A DNA stretch of 64,000 nucleotides from Burkholderiales bacterium (GTDB taxonomy: Bacteria > Pseudomonadota > Gammaproteobacteria > Burkholderiales > SG8-39). Position numbers and translations under genes: made by a program. The first letter of the stretch is position 1; every line of letters begins with the position of its first letter. Positions 38,905-48,919 of the stretch are shown here, piece after piece. The stretch is taken from the NCBI GenBank assembly GCA_014860445.1, contig JACZJT010000031.1, forward strand, positions 62,001-126,000, given 5' to 3'. Under the pieces are notes generated by a model. That model made no database searches. It was not told where the DNA came from and was given only the letters and a program-made list of their open reading frames with translations.

Positions 38905-39498
38905 ATGAGTCAAACCGTTGAGGCGATGTCGGATGCCGATCTGCTCGGCATCATGGTCGGGACTAAAGCGGCTTCGCGCATGCTTCAGGACGCGGGTGGC
39001 AGTCTCGCGACACTGTTAAACGAGTCCATGCCGTCGTACGACCTGCAGCCGAAGGTAAGAACGAAGCTTCAGGTCGCCAAGGAGCTGGTGCGGCGTTCTT
39101 TGCTCGAAACAATGCGCCACCGGGATGTGTTGTCCTCACCAGCCAGCGTGCGCGATTACCTGCGTATGACGCTGACGGGGCGAGACTACGAGGTATTTGT
39201 GGTCTTGTTCCTGGACGCTCAGAACCGGGTTATCGAGTCCGAGGAGATGTTTCGCGGAACGCTGACGCAAACCAGCGTGTATCCACGGGAAGTCGTAAAG
39301 AGAAGTCTATTTAACAATGCAGCGGCCGTGATCTTTGCGCACAATCACCCGTCCGGCGTTGCCGAACCGAGTCACGCAGACGAGTTGCTGACGCAATCGC
39401 TGAAGCAGGCGTTGGCTCTGGTCGATGTGAAGGTACTCGATCATTTCGTGATCGCGGGAACGGGTCTGATGTCGTTCGCGGAGCACGGCTTGTTGTAG
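38905..39498 (+). CDS. radC: RadC-like JAB-domain protein
   Basis: 197 residues from ATG 38905 (Shine-Dalgarno AAGGAGAA); longer upstream frames run through the leader hairpins. JAB/MPN core: VRDYLRMTLTGRDYEVFVVLFLDAQNRVI, EEMFRGTLTQTSVYPREVVKRSL, and the metal site HNHPSGVAEPSHADELLTQSL. It is shorter than chromosomal RadC and lacks its full HhH N-terminus, as in mobile-element RadC. Despite the name, a repair function is not established. Confidence 0.88.
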   Translation: MSQTVEAMSDADLLGIMVGTKAASRMLQDAGGSLATLLNESMPSYDLQPKVRTKLQVAKELVRRSLLETMRHRDVLSSPASVRDYLRMTLTGRDYEVFVVLFLDAQNRVIESEEMFRGTLTQTSVYPREVVKRSLFNNAAAVIFAHNHPSGVAEPSHADELLTQSLKQALALVDVKVLDHFVIAGTGLMSFAEHGLL

Positions 39499-39510
39499 CT
39501 CTGTGCAGTA

Positions 39511-39542
39511 CTACCTGAAGGGGACGTATTCCCTTCAGGTAG
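39511..39542. terminator. 12-bp perfect hairpin after radC
   Basis: CTACCTGAAGGG (39511-39522) and CCCTTCAGGTAG (39531-39542) with an 8-nt loop, 12 bp after the radC stop. There is no T-run, so it is a transcript-end stabiliser or terminator candidate. Confidence 0.5.
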
Positions 39543-39609
39543 CCCATGTAGCTGGCGTGACGCGAGTCGCGCCGACAGTCCGGTGCGGAATTTTTCCGAG
39601 CCGGTTCAT

Positions 39610-39680
39610 TGACCCCAGCGGGGATGTTGCAGCCCCGTCTTGGGGCCTGCCATCCCCGCTTTTCTTTTGGAGTAATCACC
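39610..39680 (+). promoter_or_regulatory. Structured leader of the DUF932 gene (attenuator-like)
   Basis: AGCGGGGAT (39617-39625) pairs with ATCCCCGCT (39652-39660), directly followed by TTTCTTTT, a terminator shape. Alternative inner hairpins CGGGG...CCCCG and GGGG...CCCC compete with it. This is the clearest terminator/antiterminator arrangement among the leaders. Confidence 0.62.
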
Positions 39681-40745
39681 ATGAAAAGCGGACGTTCTCT
39701 CGTTAATCTGGCGCAGGAACTTGAGCGCCAACTCGCGACCAAGCAGGATCTGGTCGTGCCCACGTCTCTCCTGCGGTGCCACACCGACGAGGGTGGCAGC
39801 TGCAGGATGATGATCGATGCAAAGGACGGTGGTGGGGAGTACGGCATCACCAACCTCGCACGGCGTCAACTGGCTGAAAAGTTGAAAATTCCGTTCACGT
39901 ACTTCGAGCGCATGCGGACGGAGCAACCGGTCCTCCTTGACCGTAATGTCAACACCTGGCTTCAGACCGATCATGACCGAAGGATGATTCGTACGCTGGA
40001 TGGGCAGGTGCGCGCGGTGCTGTCCGACCGCTACCGCCGTCTAGACAACTACGATCTGGCGGAAAATGTTCTGCCGATTCTGCAACGGCTTCCCGATGCG
40101 CGCTTCGAGTCGGTCGAGTTGACCGAGACGAAAATGTACCTCAAGGTTGTCACGCCGCGCGTCGACTACGAGATCGCGCCGGGGGATGTGGTGCAAGCCG
40201 GAATCGCGATCACGAACTCGGAAGTCGGTCACGGTACTCTGTCGGTTCAGCCTTTGGTCTACCGGCTGATATGCCGTAACGGGTTGATTGCGTCGGACCG
40301 CGCGTTGCGTAAGACACACGTCGGACGTATTCTGCAATCGGAAGAGGAGGCGATCACCGTCTTCAGAGACGATACGCTGGCCGCGGACGACAAGGCGTTC
40401 TTCCTGAAGGTGCGGGACGTGGTCGAGGCTGCGGTGTCGGAAGCGACCTTCCGTCAGGTCGCGCAGAAGATGCAAAAGACGCTCGACATCAAGCTCACCG
40501 GTGATCCCGTCAAGGCCGTCGAGGTGCTCGCTAACCGCTACACGCTCAACGAGTCGGAACGTGCCGGCGTGCTGCGTCGCCTCATTGTCGAAGGCGATTT
40601 GTCCGCCTATGGGTTGGTCAACGCCGTCACGCACTACTCGGATGACGTTGAGGATTACGACCGGGCGACGGAGTTCGAAGCGTTGGGCGGCAAGTTGATC
40701 GAACTGTCTTCCAGCGAATGGGAAGAACTCGCGGAAGCAGCCTGA
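39681..40745 (+). CDS. DUF932-domain protein
   Basis: 354 residues from ATG 39681. Plasmid/ICE DUF932 core: YGITNLARRQLAEKLKIPFTYFERM, WLQTDHDRRMIRTLDGQVRAVLSDRYRRLDNYDLAENVLPIL, GIAITNSEVGHGTLSVQPLVYRLICRNGL. These proteins are common on conjugative plasmids and ICEs, with no proven activity. Shine-Dalgarno GGAG lies within the structured leader. Confidence 0.85.
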   Translation: MKSGRSLVNLAQELERQLATKQDLVVPTSLLRCHTDEGGSCRMMIDAKDGGGEYGITNLARRQLAEKLKIPFTYFERMRTEQPVLLDRNVNTWLQTDHDRRMIRTLDGQVRAVLSDRYRRLDNYDLAENVLPILQRLPDARFESVELTETKMYLKVVTPRVDYEIAPGDVVQAGIAITNSEVGHGTLSVQPLVYRLICRNGLIASDRALRKTHVGRILQSEEEAITVFRDDTLAADDKAFFLKVRDVVEAAVSEATFRQVAQKMQKTLDIKLTGDPVKAVEVLANRYTLNESERAGVLRRLIVEGDLSAYGLVNAVTHYSDDVEDYDRATEFEALGGKLIELSSSEWEELAEAA

Positions 40746-40768
40746 TCACTTCGACCGGGTTCCGTGAT

Positions 40769-40838
40769 GGGGCTTCGGTGCCCCTTGACCGCCTGCCAGG
40801 GCGGTCCTTATTCGGTGCGGCCAGCGGCCGCACCGAAT
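40769..40838. other. Three back-to-back hairpins after the DUF932 gene
   Basis: GGGGC/GCCCC (40769-40784), GACCGCC/GGCGGTC (40787-40806) and a 13-bp perfect stem ATTCGGTGCGGCC-AGC-GGCCGCACCGAAT (40810-40838). Same architecture as the array near 38.6 kb. Terminators or a structured RNA/DNA element. Confidence 0.55.
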
Positions 40839-40847
40839 TCACGGGCA

Positions 40848-40864
40848 CAGGTCAATTGCGGTGA
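40848..40864 (+). repeat. 17-bp direct repeat, left copy flanking the RHH-Fic cassette
   Basis: CAGGTCAATTGCGGTGA matches the copy at 42128 with one mismatch. Confidence 0.6.
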
Positions 40865-40959
40865 TTTGTTCGAGCTCAGGTCCAGCTTTCTGGCTGATCA
40901 CAAGCCGCACCGTGTAGTTTCCCGGTTTGTGCCCAGGTATCTGTCTCCTTCCTGGCGAT

Positions 40960-41020
40960 TTGACATCATTTTCTGACAATGCCATTATTAGTGATGTCAA
41001 TTAGCGATATTGACATCACT
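40960..41020 (+). promoter_or_regulatory. Promoter and operator of the RHH-Fic operon
   Basis: TTGACA (40960-40965), 17-bp spacer, CATTAT (40983-40988) predict a start near 40995. A 12-bp perfect inverted repeat AGTGATGTCAAT / ATTGACATCACT (40990-41001 and 41009-41020, 7-bp spacer) covers the start, and a third half-site TTGACATCA overlaps the -35. This is typical autoregulation by a ribbon-helix-helix antitoxin. Confidence 0.75.
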
Positions 41021-41044
41021 ATCGAAAGAAGGTAACCTGCATTC

Positions 41045-41425
41045 ATGCCCAGAAAACCTACTACGGTCAGGATCGATCCATTGGCGCAGGCTGCGCTGGA
41101 AAACCTTAGCCGCGTGTTGAAGCGGCCGATGAACCAGTTGGTCAACGAGGCCGTGAAGGACTACGTCGGTCGGCGCAGCAGGGAAGTGGAACACGATCTG
41201 GAGGCGACATTGACGGCCCTTAGGGCTTATCGCCAGCGCGATCCGCACTTTAAGGCGGCTATTGCTGCGTTCGTGGATGCGGAGGCGCGATTGGGCAAGG
41301 AAGATCCAGCCGAAGGGAAAGTGGTAATAGGAAAGCTGGTTAACGGGCAACTGGTTGAAGAGCGGACGATTGAAGGCGCCAGTCCGCTGCAGACAGAGAT
41401 CCGTCGGCTGTTGAATGCCTCCTGA
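41045..41425 (+). CDS. Ribbon-helix-helix protein, probable antitoxin/autorepressor of the Fic gene
   Basis: 126 residues. The N-terminal CopG/Arc-like RHH has TTVRIDPLAQAALENLSRVLKRPMNQLVNEAVKDYV. The remaining 75 residues are helical with KAAIAAFVDAEARLGKEDP and an LQTEIRRLLNAS end, perhaps the Fic-contacting part. The gene overlaps the Fic gene by 11 bp. The palindromic operator upstream supports autoregulation. Confidence 0.78.
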   Translation: MPRKPTTVRIDPLAQAALENLSRVLKRPMNQLVNEAVKDYVGRRSREVEHDLEATLTALRAYRQRDPHFKAAIAAFVDAEARLGKEDPAEGKVVIGKLVNGQLVEERTIEGASPLQTEIRRLLNAS

Positions 41426-42035
41426 TTGGGACGCTGACAGTCCCGAGCTTCGTCAGAATCTCGCCGGGCTCCTGCAGTCGATCCAGGAAGACGCCCGTCA
41501 ACGCAAACAGCCGACCGTCGAAACCGCACGCCGCTGGCAGTCGGAGACCATGCGGAACCTCCAAGCGGACGATCCGAAGTACGTCGGCGCATTTCGTGGT
41601 GAACCCGGGCTGGAAGACGTCCAGGTCCATGTAAATTGGGTCTTCGGCGTAGCAGCGCCTGAGGTTGCCGATGCGTTGCGCGAATTTGAACAACACCTGC
41701 AGTCGGTGGTGGCCTATCTGGATGATATGGTCCCGCCCGACACTGAGCCGAACGCCGATCAGACTGCGGCGATTGTCGCAGTCTGCGCTTGGGCGCATGC
41801 CGAATGGGTGCGAATTCATCCCTTTGCGAACGACAACGGTCGCACTGCCCGTTTGTGGGCCAATAGCCTCGCGATGCGCTACGGTTTACCGGCGTTCGTG
41901 CGTTTGCGCCCGAGACCTGAGGGTGACTACGACGTAATCAGCGAGCAGGCGATGCGGGGTGATTGGGAGCCTACCGCGGCGGCATTTCTTCAACTGCTCG
42001 AAGATTTTTGCAAGGAACTCGGCCCCGATACCTAG
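41415..42035 (+). CDS. Fic-family protein with variant active site
   Basis: 206 residues, Fic core about 95-190. The motif reads HPFANDNGRTAR, where canonical Fic proteins have HPFx(D/E)GNGRxxR: the catalytic His and the NGR are kept, but the metal-binding acidic residue is Asn and the following Gly is Asp. Upstream ETARRWQSETMRNLQ may be the Fic N-terminal helix. It could AMPylate or phosphorylate a target, or be altered in activity. Start ATG inside the RHH gene, so translation is coupled. Confidence 0.8.
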   Translation: MPPDWDADSPELRQNLAGLLQSIQEDARQRKQPTVETARRWQSETMRNLQADDPKYVGAFRGEPGLEDVQVHVNWVFGVAAPEVADALREFEQHLQSVVAYLDDMVPPDTEPNADQTAAIVAVCAWAHAEWVRIHPFANDNGRTARLWANSLAMRYGLPAFVRLRPRPEGDYDVISEQAMRGDWEPTAAAFLQLLEDFCKELGPDT

Positions 42036-42326
42036 CTTCGGCCAGGGTACGTTCGTGCGCAGCGTTAGCACTGCTGCCAGGCTTCTTTCCGCGCTCTTGC
42101 GGCTTCCAACAGTCTTCGTCAGCGTCCCAGGTAAATTGCGGTGACCTCCGCTCCTACTCCAATTGCAGTCGTGTAGCATGCTTCCGGTCACTGCAACGTC
42201 GCCGCCCCATCCTTCATCGGCAACAAATTTATCGAACTGGCGAGAGCCAGTATCCACGAAGTTCTCCAGCCAATATTCGATCCTCCTCCACCCACACAAT
42301 CCTTGGGCCAGGGTCTCTCTGGTCCC
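42036..42326. other. Gap between Fic and mreB (element edge)
   Basis: 291 bp without a gene. It holds a degenerate copy of the 15-bp near-palindrome (GTTAGCACTGCTGCC, 42064-42078, 13 of 15 positions) and the right copy of the 17-bp direct repeat. A recognisable copy of the tRNA-Pro 3' end (attachment site) was not seen here. Confidence 0.5.
42128..42144 (+). repeat. 17-bp direct repeat, right copy flanking the RHH-Fic cassette
   Basis: CAGGTAAATTGCGGTGA, 16 of 17 identical to 40848-40864. The two copies bracket the RHH-Fic pair. Confidence 0.6.
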
Positions 42327-44069
<1,743 letters not shown>

Positions 44070-44498
44070 ATGAAAACAGTGGCGCAGATGTTAAAGTTGA
44101 AACCGGCCGGAGTCATCTCCATCAGGCCCGATGTGCCGGTGCTCGATGCCCTCAAACTACTCGCCGACAAAGACGTAGGTGCGGTACTCGTCATGGATGG
44201 TCCACGATTGGTGGGGATAGTCTCGGAGCGAGACTACGCGAGGAAGGTCGCGCTGAAAGGCAAGTCCTCAGGCGATACGCCGGTGAGCGAGATCATGACA
44301 CGAGAAGTCGTTTGCGTTACCCCGACCCAGACCAACGAAGAGTGCATGGCGCTCATGACGGAGAAGCGCGCGCGGCACCTTCCCGTGATCGACAACGGCC
44401 GGGTAATAGGCGTGTTGTCCATCGGCGATCTTGTCAAAGACGCTATTTCCGAGCAGCAATTTATTATCGATCAGCTCGAGCACTATATTCACCGGTGA
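44070..44498 (+). CDS. Two-CBS-domain protein
   Basis: 142 residues built from two CBS repeats: VLDALKLLADKDVGAVLVMDGPRLVGIVSERDYARK (about 25-60) and MALMTEKRARHLPVIDNGRVIGVLSIGDLVKDAI (about 93-127). Such stand-alone proteins bind adenine nucleotides and sense energy state. Shine-Dalgarno AGGGAG. No operon partner. Confidence 0.93.
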   Translation: MKTVAQMLKLKPAGVISIRPDVPVLDALKLLADKDVGAVLVMDGPRLVGIVSERDYARKVALKGKSSGDTPVSEIMTREVVCVTPTQTNEECMALMTEKRARHLPVIDNGRVIGVLSIGDLVKDAISEQQFIIDQLEHYIHR

Positions 44499-44718
44499 TC
44501 AGGCCCGAATCATTCTGCCCGTCTCATGTCGATCCCGACAGCCACGCCCTTAGCGGGCACGGATTCAGCAATTTAGAGGGTCGCGTTCCGATCAGATACC
44601 GCCACCACCTTGCAAGGGAAGTCAGCCCGCGCCGAGCGCGAAGAAGCCATCGCAAGGATGGCCCCTAAGTGGCCACCCTGCCCCGAGCGGGGAGACGGGG
44701 CTCCTTTACTCGCTGCAA

Positions 44719-45048
44719 TTGGATCAACCGGGGAGGGACCGAAGCATAAACAACACGCTAAAGCACGACTTTTCGCTTTTCCAGAACGAAGAAAGCCTGA
44801 GGTACGCCATCGATCTCGTATGCGCCAAGTATGGAATAGTAAAATCTCTACGCATATTCCCCGCCAGCCGGGACCCCCGGGCAGGGGGCCGCCAGTGCAT
44901 TTGCCTGTTGCAACTAGACCCACCGAAAGCCCAAGCCGCTCTGAGGTTACAACTCAAGGTATCCGTAGACGCCAGCGATCTCGCATTCCTAGCAGACGTC
45001 GATGAAAAATGGAGTGGCCCGCGCATGAAGACTCCTAATTCGTCTTGA
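44719..45048 (+). CDS. Small hypothetical protein, possible RNA-binding fold
   Basis: 109 residues at most, from TTG 44719; no ATG precedes the conserved-looking part. FSLFQNEESLRYAIDLVCAKYGIVKSLRIFPASRDPRAGGRQCICLLQLDPP has an RRM-like beta-alpha-beta feel, and codon use is gene-like. An ATA or later start is possible. Tentative. The 220 bp before it hold nothing recognisable. Confidence 0.42.
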   Translation: MDQPGRDRSINNTLKHDFSLFQNEESLRYAIDLVCAKYGIVKSLRIFPASRDPRAGGRQCICLLQLDPPKAQAALRLQLKVSVDASDLAFLADVDEKWSGPRMKTPNSS

Positions 45049-45084
45049 GTCAAAGCGCCGAATGATTTTAGTCATGGATCGCTA

Positions 45085-46140
45085 TCAAGCTGCGAATTTC
45101 TCCACGCGATTGCGGCCCTGCTCTTTGGCGGTGTACATGGCGCGATCGGCGCGCCCCTGAATGGCATCGATGCTGCGGCCGTCCTCGGGGTAGCTTGCGA
45201 GGCCGATGCTGACGCTGGTATCGACGTGCCTGCCCTCGAACTCGAGCGGTGTGGTGGCCACCGTCTTGATTATCCGCTGTGCCACCTCCAGCGCCTTGGC
45301 CGCTGGCGCCTCCGGCAGCAAGGCCACAAATTCGTCTCCGCCATAGCGCGCCAGCACGTCGGTATGGCGCAGTTCGGTTTCGATGCACTTGGCCACCAGT
45401 TTCAGCAGCTGGTTTCCGGCCTCGTGACCGTGAAGGTCGTTGACCGCCTTGAGATTGTCCGAGTCGATCATCAGCAGGCTGGCGGGACGGTTGTAGCGCA
45501 TCGCCTGGTCGAACAGCCGGCCGGCGACGATGGCGAAGCCGCGCATGTTGTAGAGACGGGTGAGATCATCGGTTTCCGACAGCAGCCGCGCCCGGTTCAG
45601 GCCGAAACGGATGTCGGCGGAAAACATGGTGGTGATATAGGCGACGAGAAGCATCGGCGCAAGTTGCGCCACCAGCCCGCCGACGTAAGCGAGCGAAAAC
45701 AGCCCGCCTGTGGGGGCGATTCCTCCGAGCAGCACGAAGCAGGCGCTGATCAGCGCCATTTCGAACATGGTGGTGATCTTGCCCAGGGCGAGCGCGCTGG
45801 TGATGATGACGAGCAGGTAGGTGTTGAGCAGAGGGCTGGCGAGCCTGCCCGTGTACCATAGCACCCAGGTGATGAACAGCACCATCGCAAAGCTTTCGAT
45901 GGCGATTTTCCATTTCGATTCGGGCTTGTAGAAATTGGTGTAGCGAAAGCCCAGGACGAATGCGGCGTAGAAGAACAGCCCCGCGGAAATCGCCGCCCGG
46001 TCGGCGGCAAGAGGCCCGCCGAACACCTGGTACAGCAGTACCAGGATCAGAAGCAGCCACTCGATTTCGGCGACGGTGCGCGAAATTCCGCGCAGTTCCT
46101 CCTGCTCGATGCTCAGTATTTGAGCGGGCTTTGAATACAC
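45085..46140 (-). CDS. Membrane-bound diguanylate cyclase (GGDEF)
   Basis: 351 residues. About six N-terminal hydrophobic helices (residues 25-185) form a membrane sensor. The C-terminal GGDEF domain (about 190-345) has RYGGDEFVALLPE and an intact inhibitory I-site RHTD five residues upstream. It synthesises cyclic di-GMP from GTP. There is no EAL domain. It ends in VEKFAA. Confidence 0.93.
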   Translation of the reverse strand: MYSKPAQILSIEQEELRGISRTVAEIEWLLLILVLLYQVFGGPLAADRAAISAGLFFYAAFVLGFRYTNFYKPESKWKIAIESFAMVLFITWVLWYTGRLASPLLNTYLLVIITSALALGKITTMFEMALISACFVLLGGIAPTGGLFSLAYVGGLVAQLAPMLLVAYITTMFSADIRFGLNRARLLSETDDLTRLYNMRGFAIVAGRLFDQAMRYNRPASLLMIDSDNLKAVNDLHGHEAGNQLLKLVAKCIETELRHTDVLARYGGDEFVALLPEAPAAKALEVAQRIIKTVATTPLEFEGRHVDTSVSIGLASYPEDGRSIDAIQGRADRAMYTAKEQGRNRVEKFAA

Positions 46141-46400
46141 ATAGTTCCTTTTCTCTCGCGCAGACTGCGTCTGCGGTCATTACGCTGACATGCACAAGGC
46201 GGTGGTATGGCAGTGATATCAATAGAGCCGACCGGGCTTCGCCAAATCTCCGCGAGCGTTGATGTCATGCGTTATGCATCATATCTATGGGTGCTCTGAT
46301 GAAATACTTCAACGCCGCATGTCAAGGTACTTCCGAATCAGTTGTTACGGTCCATTAGTGCAATGGTACACTCTTGATTGGGCGGACCGGCCGCCGCACA

Positions 46401-47306
46401 CTACGCAACCCCGTATTGCTTTTTCGGAGCCGGCTCGGAAAGATGAAAGCCGTTTCTGCCCGAGGCCTTGACGGTGTACATAGCGGTATCGGCGCATTTG
46501 AGCAAGGCATCCATGTCTTTCGCGTCGTGTGGATATAGGCTGATGCCGATGCTCAGCGTCACGCGTTGACTGCGGCCCCGCAGCTCGTAGTCGCCGCAGC
46601 AGGTCTCGAGCAGGTTCTCAACCGTCCCGATTGCAAGCGACGCGTCGGCGATCTGCTCGAGGATGATCACAAACTCGTCTCCGCCCAGGCGCGCGACAGT
46701 GTCGGTTTTGCGCAGACATGTTTGCAGGCGGAGGGCAAGCTGGCGCAGCAGTTCGTCGCCGGCGTCGTGTCCGAAGGCGTCGTTGATGCGCTTGAAGTGG
46801 TCGATATCGATGTAGAGCAGGGCCAGGCTATCGCGATTGCGCTGCGCCGCGGCCATGGCTCTGGATAGGCGGTCGACGAACAGGTTGCGGTTGGGCAGAC
46901 CGGTCAGGTTGTCGTAGAATGCCAGCTTGTTTAGCACCTGCGTTAGCTTGAGCGCGCCGATGTCCTGCAAAAAATGGATGAAGTGGGTGATGTGTCCGGA
47001 GTTGTCGTGCAGCGGACACGCCAGTTCGAGTGCATGGCGGATTTCATCCGTTCCGGCCCTAAACTCAGTCTCCCCTTGCCAGGATTCGCCGGTCAGCAGC
47101 ATTTTCCTGACGATCCGCTCCGGGAATGCGTCGATTCCCGACCTGAATTGCGCAAGATTCGCTCCCAATATCCGTTCAGCGCTCACGCCGAGCCATTGAC
47201 GCAGATGCGGGTTGGCGTATTCGATCGCGCCGTGCGGCAGCGTCACCGCCACGCCGATCGGGATCTGCTCGATCACTTTCGAAAGATCGTGTCCGAACCA
47301 AGTCAC
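46401..47306 (-). CDS. PAS-GGDEF diguanylate cyclase
   Basis: 301 residues from GTG 47306, preceded by GGGAG five nt upstream; longer ATG starts lack this. The N-terminal PAS-like domain (about 1-125: VIEQIPIGVAVTLPHGAIEYANPHLRQWLGVSAERILGANLAQF) is followed by a GGDEF domain with active-site LGGDEFVIILEQ and I-site RKTD. It is soluble, probably sensing a small ligand or redox state. Same strand as the other cyclase, 260 bp apart, so a separate promoter is likely. Confidence 0.92.
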   Translation of the reverse strand: MTWFGHDLSKVIEQIPIGVAVTLPHGAIEYANPHLRQWLGVSAERILGANLAQFRSGIDAFPERIVRKMLLTGESWQGETEFRAGTDEIRHALELACPLHDNSGHITHFIHFLQDIGALKLTQVLNKLAFYDNLTGLPNRNLFVDRLSRAMAAAQRNRDSLALLYIDIDHFKRINDAFGHDAGDELLRQLALRLQTCLRKTDTVARLGGDEFVIILEQIADASLAIGTVENLLETCCGDYELRGRSQRVTLSIGISLYPHDAKDMDALLKCADTAMYTVKASGRNGFHLSEPAPKKQYGVA

Positions 47307-47431
47307 GGAAACTCCCTGCGGGTTGTCGAGCCGGGTAGCTGCGCAAATCAACGGGATATGTTACTGTCAGTTATTATAAAAAGCAACCGGTGGTATCCGT
47401 TCGCGGCCCTGCTTGGTGATATTTTCCGAGC

Positions 47432-47845
47432 ATGGTTCTGGCTGACGAAAAACAGGGTTTCAGCAGGCGCTTCAAGGAGGCGATGCGCAAGATCCGCGTC
47501 AACACGGACAGTCCCACGCAGGTCGCGCGCGAATTCAACCTGCGCTACCACGGCGACCCAGTGACGGCGCAGGCGATCCGAAAGTGGCTTACCGGCAAGG
47601 CGCTGCCTTCGCAGGACAAGATCCGGGCTCTGGCGTTGTGGCTGGAAGTCACACCGCAATGGCTCAGATTCGGCGAAGCCGAGCGCAAGGAAGAGCGGGG
47701 CGGGGCGGCGGCGAAACAGGACCTTGCCTCTTTTGCGGTGGATCCCGCCTGGGTGATGAAAAAGCTCGAACTGCTCGACGAGCCGCACAAGAAGATGGTG
47801 CTCGAGATGGTGCGTGCGCTGCTGCGGCTGGAAGGCAAGCAGTAA
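47432..47845 (+). CDS. Helix-turn-helix DNA-binding protein
   Basis: 137 residues. PTQVAREFNLRYHGDPVTAQAIRKWLTGKALPSQDKIRALALWLEV is an HTH of the phage-repressor/XRE-like kind in which the protein itself reads as FSRRFKEAMRKIR at the start. The C-terminal half is helical (MKKLELLDEPHKKMVLEMVRALL). Such genes are common in Betaproteobacteria. Target unknown. Divergent from the PAS-GGDEF gene. Confidence 0.8.
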   Translation: MVLADEKQGFSRRFKEAMRKIRVNTDSPTQVAREFNLRYHGDPVTAQAIRKWLTGKALPSQDKIRALALWLEVTPQWLRFGEAERKEERGGAAAKQDLASFAVDPAWVMKKLELLDEPHKKMVLEMVRALLRLEGKQ

Positions 47846-47863
47846 CGCCGCATTCGTGCGGCG
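47846..47863 (+). terminator. UUCG hairpin after the HTH gene
   Basis: CGCCGCA-TTCG-TGCGGCG is a perfect 7-bp stem with UUCG loop one base after the stop; no T-run. Confidence 0.5.
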
Positions 47864-47865
47864 GT

Positions 47866-48052
47866 GTCCCAAACGCAGTTGCAGGTTTGGGATGGCGGGA
47901 CCTCAAATGTTTAGTATCCCACGGTTCAAACTGTGATCAAAGAGTCATGCGACAGCACAGGGACGGCGATTCGCCGAGGAATTCACCACCTGCAGCGTTA
48001 GCAGTGCTAACAGCCATGGCAGCCACATCTGCAGAACTTGCTGCTGACCGTC
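47866..48052. other. Gap with inverted repeat and near-palindrome copy D beside the second integrase
   Basis: TCCCAAAC (47867-47874) and GTTTGGGA (47885-47892) form an inverted repeat nested in GTCCC/GGGAC, a possible recombinase core or operator site. Copy D of the 15-bp near-palindrome follows. Confidence 0.45.
47997..48011 (+). repeat. 15-bp near-palindrome, copy D
   Basis: GTTAGCAGTGCTAAC, exact copy, just beyond the 3' end of the second integrase-like gene. Confidence 0.8.
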
Positions 48053-48919
48053 TCAGCGCCCTATGTAGACCCCGCCGATCTGCTCGCGATTATGCCCGAG
48101 TTCCCGGCTGATCGTGAGCCGCGCCTCGTGGTCAATCGCTTTTTGGACTGCGGTCAAGTCCTTCGAGCGCGGCCCGCCGGCGGCCGGCGCCGCCCAGCCG
48201 GTGATCTCTCGGTAGCGCGTCTGCGCGTACTGGTGGCGGTGTCCGTGCACCCGGTGGGTTCCCGCTTTGGCACACTGGTACTCGAAGCGCCGGAGCTGCT
48301 CCACGTAGTGCTTGTCGGCCGGAATGAGGCTGCCCCTGCCGGCCAAGCACTTGGCCTCGTCGAGCAGCCGGCGCTGCTCCTCGTTGCGGATGGGGATTTC
48401 CCGCTCGCGGCCGCCCTTTGTCCAGGTGTCCTTCAGAACAAGCCTGTCGCCGCGATCCGCCCACTCGGGCTGGATCTTGATCGATTCCTCGCGCCGCAAT
48501 CCGAACGCCGCCTGTAGCTGCAGCGACAGCCGAGTGTACGGGTCGCTGATCTTCGACAGGTCGCCGCTTGTCAGCTCGCGCGCCTTGCTGACGTTGGTGA
48601 CGTATTGCCGCTTGCCGATACCGTAGTGCACGTTGTCCCTGGCGACAACTTTTTGCTTGCCGATCTTCTCCGCCCACCACCGAAGCTCCGCCATGCGGTT
48701 CTTGATCGTGCCGACAGCCAGACCCTCCACCTTCCAGCGCTCGACCAATCGCTCGACGTGCTTTGACTTCAGGCTGACTGCTCCCATGTGCCGATAGCCC
48801 AGCTCGTGGAGCTGGTTGGCGATCCGGTCGAGCACGCGCTCGCGGTCGCGCTGCGTGCCATAGCTGCCGTCGCGATTGCGATGGCAGAGCTGTTTCAGCT
48901 CGTAGTTCAGATCTCGCAT
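48053..48919 (-). CDS. ICE-type phage-integrase-family protein
   Basis: 288 residues. The N-terminal SAM-like half (about 10-110: RERVLDRIANQLHELGYRHM, HVERLVERWKVEGLAVGTIKNRMAELRWWAEKIG) and a catalytic-like half with GLRREESIKI, HGHRHQYAQTRYREITGW and LGHNREQIGGVYIGR match the integrase_1-type proteins found inside PFGI-1-class elements. The Arg, HxxH/R and Tyr positions are present. It is not next to a tRNA, so it is more likely an internal element recombinase than the one that integrated it. Confidence 0.78.
   Translation of the reverse strand: MRDLNYELKQLCHRNRDGSYGTQRDRERVLDRIANQLHELGYRHMGAVSLKSKHVERLVERWKVEGLAVGTIKNRMAELRWWAEKIGKQKVVARDNVHYGIGKRQYVTNVSKARELTSGDLSKISDPYTRLSLQLQAAFGLRREESIKIQPEWADRGDRLVLKDTWTKGGREREIPIRNEEQRRLLDEAKCLAGRGSLIPADKHYVEQLRRFEYQCAKAGTHRVHGHRHQYAQTRYREITGWAAPAAGGPRSKDLTAVQKAIDHEARLTISRELGHNREQIGGVYIGR

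Noticed and set aside
47915-47925. Possible att repeat of the tRNA-Pro 3' end (GGTTCAAA) near the second integrase
   Set aside because: Only about 9 bp match, too short to separate from chance; no longer copy was seen near 42.3 kb either.
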